From: Bimuria novae-zelandiae CBS 107.79
Lineage: Eukaryota > Ascomycota > Dothideomycetes > Pleosporales > Didymosphaeriaceae
DNA length: 64,000 bases
Assembly (NCBI GenBank): GCA_010015655.1
Contig: ML976665.1
Span: 1-64,000, forward strand
Direction of reading: 5' to 3'
Part shown: positions 54,988 to 64,000 of the stretch, piece after piece
Layout of the letters: every line of letters starts with the position of its first letter
Position numbering within the stretch: the first letter of the stretch is position 1
Translations under genes and position numbers: made by a program
Notes under the pieces: generated by a model
What the model was told of the DNA's origin: nothing
Databases searched by the model: none
The model's input: the letters and a program-made list of their open reading frames with translations, nothing else

Positions 54988-56559
54988 AACACCAAGCTTT
55001 CTATACAATTTGCCTAATTAGGAAACAAGCTCCTCAAGCCCATCCAGCCAGCCGAGCGCCCGTAGCCAATCAAGCCATCCAGCCGGTTCTACGACCCACA
55101 AAACACCAAGCCATCCAGCCTATAGCCAGAAAGCTGGCTGGCTGGATTGTTGCCATCTGTGTTAAGCACAAGGTACACTACCTCTAGTAGTAACTAGAGT
55201 AGCACTAGGGCCACTACTAATAAATATACTTATTATAGTTAAAGCGACACTAAGGACCCTAGAATCCTTATTACTATGCCTGCGCCGGAGCGGCTCTTAC
55301 AGAGCTTACTATATGTAATTAGAAAGGCTATTTACGACATGCTAGGCCTTAACCTTAGCGCCATACCTAGCGCCTTAAAGACTAGGATAGGATGGGCCGT
55401 CACCCCCGCTAATAACAAGATAAGAGATAGCCTTATAGAATAGGGAAAGAAAGATTTAATAATAAGCGCTATAAGAGGTAGCATAGCTAAGCTACTATAG
55501 AAATAGTTTAACTATACTATACCTAACGTCCCTAGCGCGTACTAATCCTTGCTAGGCCTAAAGGTGCCAGTTATACACGACATAATAGAGGATAAGGTAG
55601 CTATACAAACAGGCTCACTACCTACTAACTATAAACAGTTAAGGCATGGTACTAATAAAGACAGAACTATTACCTAGATTATCTCCTTTATAAAGAAAGT
55701 ACAATAATTTAGGCTCCTAGGTAGTAGTAGCGCCTTAAAGAAGATTACTAAGACTCTAGCTATATAACAACACGACCTAGGCTACTAGGGTTACTATAAC
55801 CTACTAAAATGCGTGCGCCTCCCCCGCTGTAATAACTATAGTAAGAAATAAGAGGACTACACAGGCCCCCTAGGCTTAGGATGCACCTATTTAGTGTAGT
55901 ACGCTAATAATCTTAGCCTATATTAGGTAGGGTATATTAACTACCTAGCAGCGCCTCGCTAAGTTAATAAGCAGGTTATTAGGCTAATAAGAAGGGAGAT
56001 AGGTATATACCGCCGCGCTAGTTACCAGGCCTATAAGCACGCCAATCGCCCGTCCCTAGGTACTAAAATAGAGGTAGCAACCGCGGCAGCCTAGGATAGC
56101 TTACTAGAGCTCCGTGATGGCCTATACAGTGCCCCTGCTACCTCTAGCTTACATTTAGCAGGCGCAGCAACAACGCTAGTAAACGCTAATAAGTAACGTA
56201 ACCTAGGAATAAAGGCGTTAATAAGGCCCTCTACCCGCCTATAACGCTCTACTTATATCCCTAGGAACCTAAATCTAGCGGCGATGTCGGCGCGCAGCGT
56301 TGCGCCACCTTAAAATTATATAGCTTTATCCTTATTAAAGAGAAACATAAGTATAAGTAATAAGAATAATCTCTTATATTAAGCACACCCTTATAGAGAC
56401 AAAGGACTCCCCTTAGGGAGCGTAATATATAGGTTAGCTAGATAAATGTAGGGCGAAGCTTGCCTAGCCATATTATGGCCCTAGAACTTACTTTTTAAGA
56501 AGGTATTAACGTAGTATGCATATAGGAGCCAGCCACGTGGCCTAGCACCCGTACCTTAA

Positions 56560-59500
56560 ACTACCTAAGCTACTAGCTACACCTACCTATTAATAGCTAG
56601 GACGACCCCTAGCACAGGGAGACATAAAGACCTAGAGTTCTTATCTACACGCTAAAAGGCGCACAGCTCTATATTACGACTATAGCACCCCTATAGGACA
56701 AGAATAGATAATAGATTTAGGTTAACAGGGTCTTTATCCTTAATATCTATAGGCAGCCTTAGACCATACTAGTCCTAGAGTATATTATAGGCCTTACCCC
56801 CTACTAAGATGCCTAGTAGGGGGAGACTTTAACACTAAGCACGATATATTTAAGCCTAGTATTATTACCTTATAAGGCGGCGCCAAGCTTACGCGCTGGG
56901 CTATAGTTAGCGGCATAGACTATATTAGAGAACCTGGTAGAGCTACCTATAAAGCTAGCCACGTCCTAAACCTTAGCTTCTCTAATATCGCCTTTACTAA
57001 GATAGAGGTGCGCGACGACCTGCACTATAGCTCTAATTACGCTACCTTAGTTATAATACTACTAGGTAGAGATATACTAAGCTACGAATAATATTACCTT
57101 AGGCTTCCTAGAAAGAAGCTTCTTCCCTTTACCTAGCTAGTCGCAATAGGTATACTATAGCTACCCTTAATAGTAGTGGCCTCTAATCTACGCTAGGTAG
57201 AAGAGTGCGCCGCAGCGCTAACCTTATTACTCTAAGATACTCTACGCAAAACTAGCTACCTAAAGAGGGATAGCAGGAAGGCGGCACCTTAGTAGATAAA
57301 TAAGTGCGCTAACGCCAGGCGCCTACACCTTAAGTCTAGACAAGGCTATATAGGCACCTAGACCCTAGAGACTCGTAGCTTTTTAACTATAGTAAGAAAG
57401 GCTAAGAGACAATACTAGTAATATACTATTAGTAGCGCAAAGGAGGACTTTAACCTCTTTTAAATTATAGGCTAGCACAAGCTAGAGCTAACAAGACTAG
57501 ACCCGCCGCTGGCCTATAAGGGACGCTATATTACTAACCCGCAAAAGAAAGCGGAGACGCTTAAATAAGTAATACTCTACTATTTTAATAATAGTAATAA
57601 CCTACTAGAGGCTCTAGAACCTAATATCTAAAGATTACAAGGCTATTACGCCCTCCCCTAGGACCTATACCTTTCCCCTAAAAAGGTTAAGCGTAACATA
57701 ATAGGAGTCTTAAGCACCTTACCTAATATAGACAGAATTACTATTCGCATGCTCACCGTATACTAGCACTATATTTAGACATATCTTATTAGCCTATACT
57801 AGCGCTATCTGGCCCTTAGCTACTTCCCCCACGCGTAGAGGGTCGTAGAGGTTATTATAATACCTAAGATAGGTAAAAAGGATAAATCCTCCCCTAAATT
57901 ATAAAGACCTATCGCCCTGCTATTCTGCCTTAGCAAGGGCCTAGAGAGAATCTTAGTAAGGAGATTTATTAGCACTGCTATGGCACACGGTATACTAAGC
58001 CCCTAACACGGGGGGGCTCTCCCTAAGAGATTAGCTATGGACCTAGTAGCCATTTTTACATATAACGTAGAGGACGCCTTCTCTAACGGCCAGCACGTTA
58101 CTATAGTTACTATAGACGTCTAAGGCGCCTTTAACGCACTTCTTAAAAATTAACTTCTATATAGGATAAAGGCCTAAGGATAGTAAAATAGCGCCCTCCT
58201 AATTATAAAAAACTTCCTCTAGGACCGTCGCGTCTAAGTGTAATTAGGAGAAGCCACTATAGCGCCCCACCTAGTATAGTGCAGGACGCCGCAGGGCTTA
58301 CCACTATTACTAGTGCTATATACACTTTATCTGGCAGAGCTACTTTAGCAAGACCCTACTAGGCACTTTAGGTACGTAGATAATATCTGCCTCTATAGGC
58401 GATCCCACTCCCTAGACCAGAACGTAGAAATGCTGGCAGAAGATATAGGCGCTATAAATTCTTAGGGAGACGCTAATTACATGGCATTTACCCTAGAGAA
58501 ACTCGAAATAATACACCTAACTAAGTAGAAAAGTAACTATTCGCTACCTATCTAGATTAACAATTAGCTTATCCTCTAACCTATACTACTAGATAAGGCG
58601 CTACGCTAGCTAGGTGTTTACTTTAATAAAAAACTTAATTTTAAAACATACATTATTACCTGCGTAGCTAAAGGACGCGCAGTTGCACAGTATATCTATA
58701 GTCTTACTAGGATCTAGCATGGCCTACTAGCCAGCTTACTGCGTAAAGTAGTAATCTCATGCATACTACCACGCCTACTATATAAAAATAAGGCCTGGTA
58801 TAGAGGGCGCACGAAGCCCCCTAAGATTATAAGAGTTACGTAGAACTAAAAGGTTAGCACACAACTTAGGTGGCATATCGCCGCCCTAAAAAAGGCCCTT
58901 ACGATAGCGATTAGAGGCGTCGTCCCTACCTATCGCACCACGCCCACTACTACGCTGTATAGAGACGCAGGCATTCCCTTAGTAGCTATAGCACTTAAAG
59001 AGTGCAAGACAAGGTTTACTATACGCCTATACTATATTAATAAAGGTTACTTGCTTACAGCGCGTACGCGACTAACTATAGCATATAAAGAAAAAGGCGC
59101 TAAATACCTATAGCGCTTATACATAAAAGTTTAACTACTTGTATAGCTATTCGCACTAGTACTCTGCCCTATACTACTATAATTGCACTATTCTAACTAG
59201 TACTAAATAGACCCTATAAATAATAAGCCTAAAAAGCTCGCTACTAAAGAATTTAAACAATAGTGGACAAGCCTGCTTACCGAGACAATCACAGTGTTCT
59301 CAGACGGCTCGGAACAGCGCACAGAAAACGGCAAGCGCCACGTAACCTATAAATACGCTATATACTAGGGCCAGAGTCTACTATACACAGGCAAAGGCTC
59401 CCTTAACACGCGGGCCTACGTCTTCGACGCAGAAGCAGTGGGGGCCTAAAGAGGTCTTTAACACGTGCTACAGACTTAGGCGCACCGCCTAAGCTAGATC

Positions 59501-60180
59501 TAGATATGTATAAATAGCATATTAGTTATCTAGGGTATTAGGGAAGACTCCGCGCCGTTATCCTAGTGGGCCTTTATACGCTACTAGGAAGCTATAGACA
59601 CCTAGAATATTTAAATCTAATAGTTACTAGGCTACATGGGCATTAAAGGTAATAAGCTAGCTAATTAGCTAGTAGATAAGGTAGCCAAGGACCCACGCCT
59701 ACCTATAAAGAAAGTAGCTAACCCTATAATATTAGGTCTACGATCTAATGCGCGCGCATACGTACGCGCTATATAATAAGAGTAGTGGCGTACACGCACA
59801 CTAAATCTCTCTATATAGTATAACTAGTAGGGCCTAGTATACACCCCCTCTAGGTAACCACCGGAGCTGGAGCTTACACGCCCTGCCCTGGCCAAGCTCC
59901 TATCCATAAGGACAAGACACGGCAACTACGCCTGGTACTATAGGAAGTTTAAGCATAATAAGGAGACCCTCACGTGCACCTGTAGAGTAGACCTGGCCTT
60001 AGACTATATTATACACTGCCCACGAATAGTGCGACGCTTTAACTATTAGCTATAACGCCTAATATATCCCCTAATAGACACTAGAGAAAGAATATAGTAC
60101 CTTAGGGCGCTAAGCCTAGAAGAATACGCAACCCTTCTTACACTTAGTATTAATAATAGTACACGTTAGTAAGTAACTAG
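56560..60180 (+). pseudogene. LINE-2 ORF2: endonuclease, reverse transcriptase, RNase H (RIP stops)
   Basis: Same domain order as LINE-1 ORF2. Endonuclease: GGDFNTKHDIFKP (about 56823-56862) and DLHYSSNYATLV (about 57015-57050). RT: RPIALLFCLSKGLERILV (about 57907-57960), IDV-GAFNALLKN (about 58110-58150), CRTPQGLPLLLVLYTLYLAEL (about 58282-58345; shown here as CRTPQGLPLLLVL and YTLYLAEL), and the catalytic RYVDNICLYRR (about 58370-58402; second Asp changed to Asn). RNase H: TVFSDGSEQRTENGKR (about 59290-59337) and the histidine-site region near 59635. A C-terminal knuckle CTCRVDLALDYIIHC (about 59977-60020). Plus strand; many TAG/TAA stops. Confidence 0.82.
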
Positions 60181-63100
60181 TTAACTACGTTATAGGCAAG
60201 CAAACGTAAACCCTTGCTTTAGGCAAAGTAGATACGCTACCTGCTTATAACTTGCTAGGGTATCTACTATATAAGACTTAGCTCTCTCTTTTATATACCT
60301 ATATGCGTGTATATATCTTTCCTTACCTCTAATAAGTCTTGGCATGCTTCTGTACAGGACTAGGGGCAGCTAGAAGGCCACCCCTTTTCCCACTATTATT
60401 ACACAAAGGCTAGATTAAATAGCTAAGTCGCCCCTATTTAGAGAGGGATAGTAGCAAGAGAGGCCGCTCCTATAGCAGCGATAGCACTAGCATAAGTGGC
60501 CCTTACTAAGTGCAGGGCACGTCTACATACCCCCTGGGAGGTTATATAGGACGTAAAACCAATACTACTACTACTACTACTATCTCTACGGGAGATGGAA
60601 TCTCCACACACAGGAACCAATATAAGAAAGACTATAATACAAACGCTTAAGGCCTTTAAGATTAAGAAGAAAACAGGCGCATAGGCTTATAATAACGCCT
60701 CTTTAAATAATTAAGCCCTTACGTAGCTAGGTGTAATTTTATACTTTAACCTTATTTACTAGAGGATAAGATATACCGGCTACATACTTAATCTTATAGC
60801 TAGGGACCTATTTTACAGTCTTAATTATAAGATATTTAACGTCTCCGAGAGAGAGCTTACTTCTCTAAAGGAGGAGACTAGCTACTATCGTAGCCGTAGA
60901 CTAATTGCTGTTATTTAATTGACTGTAAACTGGATTCGCAAATCTCCAGGGCGGATACAACGCTTTAACGAAGCCCAAGGCCACATTTAGAGAGAGAAAA
61001 ACCCTAGGGGAGGTCGTACGCTAGATCCCCTAGTGTTACTTCCTAATAATAATACTTAGTAAGTAGCTTTTTATATAATAACTTGTTTTTAACTACAGCA
61101 CTAAATTATTTCTCTATAACTACTACTTAAATTAGCCTCGATCCTATCGTGGGCAACGTAATTTAATATTATATAATTATAGAGTTATTTCTTAGTAGAG
61201 CTAGTAGAGTTAAACTCTAAACTTTAAGCAGCGCGCGTTAACACCTAGCAATAGCTAACTTCTCTATAAGTAGAATTTAACAGCAGACATAATTAAACGC
61301 ACCTACTAGCTACGACGTGTTCTAGATTACTTCTTTAGGCATAAGAGAGCTACGTATAAGCTTAAGATTTAACCCGTTAAGAAAGGTATAATAGGAAGTC
61401 GTCCTAAGGACTTATTAACACGTTTTATTATTAAACACTAGTTAACGGCGAAGGACTAGCAGCAAGTTAAAGAGATTCTAAAGATCCTTATACTATTTTA
61501 AGAGGGTACTTTAAAGCTTAAAGGACGTCCTAATAAGCAGAAAGAGGAGCCTCTAATTATATTAGTATCTCTTATACTTAATTTAATAATGGACGCCCTA
61601 GAGAAGCTGAAAACTCATACCCTACGGACCTATAGCAAGAAAGGAATCTACGTCGGCGTCGAGCAGGCCTGGAACAAGGCTTAGAAATACTACAATTCGA
61701 CTACTAAGAGTCCATTATACGCTGCTGCTATGATACTCAATCCTCGATAGAAAGTAGCTAGTTGTACAGAGCTCTGGGGCAAAAATCACGCCGTGGACCA
61801 GCTTACAAAAGTTCGACGATTCTTTAAGGATAATTATAGTAGTTTCCCTACAGTTACACGAGAGCCTTTAAGGCCTATTAAACGCCCTAATTCTACTCAG
61901 TAATTAAGGTACGGGTTGTTTAATTCTGCGATAAATTAACTAGGCAAAAGGTCTACAACGCTAGCGCCTATAAGGACTATTAACAACAAGGTTACTGCGT
62001 ACTTATAGGAGGATTACACTAGCAGCTTACATCCCTCTAAGTACTAGAGGCTTCTTATTATCTAGTCAAGGTATCCTAGGCTCTCTCGCATGGCAATTAA
62101 CGTGTACGCTACGCCTGCTATAAGCGACAAACCTAAGAGAGTCTTTAGCCTAGGCGGAAATACAGTTACAGCACGTCGGGCATCTCTTATTAAAGATACA
62201 CAGGAAGCTCTAGTTTGCCTTAGCTACTAGATAAGTAATCTTAACATAGAACTAGAGTTGCTAAAAACAATTAAACAGAGTCCTTAAAGCTCTGTACAAA
62301 GCTCTTAGGCTAGCAGCAACCAAGGCTTCTTAATAGGTAGCTTTAATAAGATATTTTAGGATCCTTTCTCGCAGCTAGAGGGCAATTAAAACAATTAAGT
62401 GGCTAGTGTAGAGGTTAGTAGTGTAGAATTTATAAAAGGCGTTAATTATTTAGTGGCGATTTAGTTTAAAAACGTAGGCGCAGGCGCATATTTTAATAGA
62501 AAATAAACGTATAAAAAGGCCCTATAGCTACACAACGTGCTTGAACGCGTGACGTCAAATTATCAATTTACAGCAGCAATACGAGAATCTAATATACTAA
62601 GCTTTCTAGCGAATGCTAGGCAACTACTATACTAACTACTATAAGACTAGCCCTTAGCTCCGTCTAGATCCATGGAGCTACGTAGCTCATGGAGTTGCCT
62701 AATTGGGACGGAGCTCCATGGATCCGGATCTAAGATCCGTCCGTTACGAGCTCTGTACAAGATTAATAGGATAGAGCTTTTTTTTTCTACTTTTATATTT
62801 AATATACCTCTTATAGCCTCTTTATCTTTCTAGATTCTTTATTATTAAGTTAAAGTATTAAAATTAGATACGTAATTTATTAAGCCTTAATAACGCTACA
62901 TTAATTAAGAAGAATTAATTTATTAAATACTATTATCTAGCACGAGAGGAAGGCTTATCTAAAAGGGTAATATAAGTAAAATAGTAAGTAGTAGGCCTAG
63001 GTAATTTAGTTATTACAAATACTTAATTGCCTAGTAACACTAGAACAGCCTAATTAATTAGTAAATCTAATAGATCTAATATATAGCACGCTGTAGAGAC

Positions 63101-63547
63101 CTTAGGATATCTATATTACCTAGTAAACCTTATTATAGTTAGAAAACCTGTCGCGATCTGCGCGCCTATTACTATTAAAAGTAGGCAAGATTATTATAAT
63201 AGCTAATATTTATATAGCTATATAAGAGGTAGAGATATTATAATTAAACTATTAATTATTAACTCTAAGCTCTACACGGAAGAGAAAGCGTATATAAGTT
63301 AATTAAAACTAAAAGTTTATAGATATTAAAGCTATTAGGGCTATAATTAATTAACTATATTAAATACTACCTTAGCTATTAATAGGGCAGCTACAACACC
63401 AAGCTTCGTAGATATGTATATATAGTTTTAAATATAATATAGCGTTGATTGATTATCGCGACTTTTGTGTGGGTGATTGGTTTGGTGGGGCTGATTAACA
63501 TTTAGGGGTGATCAATATTTGGGTACGTCGGCTTATACAAGCAAACC

Positions 63548-64000
63548 TAACGTGTTTAATCACTTATCTGCCAAAATTAGTTATCCGCTAGCCCCACTAA
63601 AACGCGTGCGCTTTCTTAACAGCTAGCTTAATAACTACTAAATGAAAGCTATATAAATAAATATACAAAAGATTCCTAATTACTTCTACATTAAGTCTTA
63701 TTGTGGCCTTGCACGTGGCACTTTAAGCAGGTTAGTAGTGCTTGCTAAGAGCGCTGAGAAGCCTTGGCTCGGACATCTACCTACTCTATCCTATCTGCCT
63801 CTATAGCTAGCAAACAACCTTCTTGGCCTGTAAGCGCCCCTCCTATAGCAATATACTATCGTCGCTGTCGCTTCTTCTGCTCTCGATAGTGATTAGCCTA
63901 ACGTAGCTTAGTGTTCTCTACTGCAAGCATTATTATAGAATGCATAGTTATCTTATATCCTTTAATAAGCTAAGCGATTGCCTAGCTAGTAGGGCTCTAT
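63548..64000 (-). mobile_element. Start of a further Fot-like element (leaves the window)
   Basis: After a TA at 63548-63549 the sequence ACGTGTTTAATCACTTATCT resembles the Fot-C terminus (ACGTGTTTCACCACTCAG), and its interior has the same GCCCCACTAAAA word as the Fot-E terminus. The rest up to 64000 is moderately RIP-mutated. By analogy with Fot-A this would be the 3' end of a minus-strand transposase, but no domain can be read in 450 bp. Confidence 0.5.

Larger units (their letters stand above)
51966..55169 (+). mobile_element. hAT-4, nearly intact hAT transposon with 8-bp TSD
   Basis: Element 51974-55161 (3,188 bp) with the perfect duplication TTAAGCAC at 51966-51973 and 55162-55169, inserted in LINE-2 ORF1. 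Termini: left CAGACTTGGCAACAATCCAG; right end complement CACAGATGGCAACAATCCAG. Normal GC and a long open frame contrast with everything around it, so it is the youngest insertion in this nest. Confidence 0.95.
51440..56300 (+). pseudogene. LINE-2 ORF1 (gag-like), split by hAT-4
   Basis: Pieces about 51440-51973 and 55170 to about 56300. The first part has FPLKAFIVTRPANLELARHL (about 51475-51535). After hAT-4 a central region is followed at about 55780-56000 by the degraded Cys/His knuckle cluster: LKCVRLPRCNNYSKK, GPLGLGCTYLV and NYLAAPR, with several Cys changed to Tyr. Same layout as LINE-1 ORF1. Stops are TAG/TAA. Start not determined. Confidence 0.6.
51303..60593 (+). mobile_element. LINE-2, Tad-like non-LTR retrotransposon carrying hAT-4, with 14-bp TSD
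   Basis: Element 51317-60579 with the perfect duplication CTATCTCTACGGGA at 51303-51316 and 60580-60593. The 3' tail is (TAC)n (about 60562-60579), unlike the CCAA tail of LINE-1. Without hAT-4 it is about 6.1 kb. RIP is heavier than in LINE-1. Confidence 0.92.
50337..62400 (+). pseudogene. hAT-3 transposase (RIP-degraded), split by LINE-2
   Basis: Joined 50337-51316 and 60594 to about 62400. Start ATG 50337 (MSQNPLRRL); a Ser/Pro/Arg-rich N-terminus; a BED-like finger region (DKTQWYLCKHYHLKDSP, then LNHLRARH, about 50730-50850); the hAT core KIYLSFNR-TN (about 51210); across the LINE-2 duplication LSLREMESPHTGTNIRKTII; then ARDLLYSLNYKIFNV (about 60805-60850); EQAWNKA-KYYNSTTKSPLYAAAM (about 61660-61730); and the C-terminal dimerisation domain YPRLSRMAINVYATPAISDK (about 62070-62130) with RVFSLGGNTVTARRASL. 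Stretches near 61030-61330 are not readable. Stops are mainly TAG/TAA. End approximate. Confidence 0.78.
50113..62763 (+). mobile_element. hAT-3, hAT transposon carrying LINE-2, with 8-bp TSD
   Basis: Element 50121-62755 flanked by the perfect duplication TACAAGAT at 50113-50120 and 62756-62763. Terminal inverted repeats of 20 bp with one mismatch (CAGAGCTCGTAACGKACGGA). Subterminal DNA is rich in GGAGCTCC, GAGCTACGTAGCTC and CCATGG palindromes (50135-50205; 62655-62745). Without LINE-2 it is about 3.4 kb. Confidence 0.93.
49330..63420 (+). pseudogene. Fot-E transposase (heavily RIP-degraded), split by hAT-3
   Basis: Pieces about 49330-50120 and 62764 to about 63420. Clear only around the hAT-3 site: LLLLDRHSNYVNIKFI (about 50066-50113, family form L-LDGHSSHV) joined across the TACAAGAT duplication to LYKINRIELFF (about 62756-62790), the usual second catalytic site followed by the asparagine/leucine-rich strand of DDE_1 transposases. 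Other parts are read only with many stops, and the N-terminal DNA-binding half is not resolved. Plus strand. Boundaries are approximate. Confidence 0.55.
49122..63535 (+). mobile_element. Fot-E, Fot1/pogo-like transposon carrying hAT-3, LINE-2 and hAT-4
   Basis: Element 49124-63533 (14.4 kb with inserts, about 1.8 kb without) with TA at 49122-49123 and 63534-63535. Inverted termini of about 53 bp (49124-49176 and 63481-63533) begin AGCCGACGCACCTAAATATT / complement AGCCGACGTACCCAAATATT; differences are transitions. The interior AT richness shows heavy RIP. Confidence 0.92.

Noticed and set aside
52561..54995. Long minus-strand and other-frame open frames over the hAT-4 transposase
   Set aside because: Shadows of the real plus-strand frame; they show Ser/Arg-rich composition and no known motif.
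49124..63533. One giant 14-kb DNA element (Polinton- or Starship-like)
   Set aside because: The interior resolves completely into hAT-3, LINE-2 and hAT-4 with their own TSDs; no DNA polymerase B, captain recombinase or cargo genes are seen.

Overview
The window looks like a transposon-packed accessory region of a filamentous ascomycete (Pezizomycotina). The element types are typical of these fungi: Fot1/pogo-like DNA transposons, Tad-like LINEs with RNase H, chromodomain Ty3/gypsy elements, Ty1/copia and hAT. Most copies carry the mark of repeat-induced point mutation (RIP): CAG/CAA/TGG codons turned into TAG/TAA, very high TpA, and reading frames broken almost only by transitions. Because RIP destroys open frames, most genes were recognised by reading through stops, and exact boundaries come mainly from target-site duplications (TSDs) and inverted termini.

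Layout. 1-845: 3' part of an ordinary intron-containing gene for a fungal rhodopsin/PTH11-type membrane protein; 846-1213 spacer. 1214-21316: a broken nest. hAT-1 is cut by Copia-1 (3250-8900, holding a chromovirus solo LTR at 6357-6731), which is cut by Gypsy-1 (8901-17160, holding hAT-2 at 11862-15111); then come two truncated gypsy copies (Gypsy-2a, 2b) with two solo copia LTRs, and a truncated Fot-A. 21317-29464: Fot-D with LINE-1 (22538-28573) inside its transposase.

29467-40779: fragments of a non-repetitive host gene split by Fot-B (30016-40053), which carries Fot-C (30030-38138) in its left terminus, which carries Chromovirus-1 (30899-37169). The gene is further hit by a 128-bp hAT MITE (40348-40475) and is cut off by a hAT-2 relative (40780). 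41463-48253: Chromovirus-2, minus strand. 48254-49123: mostly unassigned spacer.

49124-63533: a four-level nest closed by a TSD at every level: Fot-E contains hAT-3 (50121-62755), which contains LINE-2 (51317-60579), which contains hAT-4 (51974-55161). hAT-4 is the only nearly intact element; its 870-residue transposase has a single RIP-type stop. From 63550 another Fot-like element starts and leaves the window.

Most noteworthy: (i) both chromovirus copies carry an extra ORF of exactly 390 nt antisense to gag-pol between the chromodomain and the 3' LTR, with largely complementary RIP stops; (ii) the MITE shares its termini with the nearly intact hAT-4; (iii) the two flanks of Fot-D come from different loci, suggesting ectopic recombination. 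No tRNA, rRNA or CRISPR array was found.
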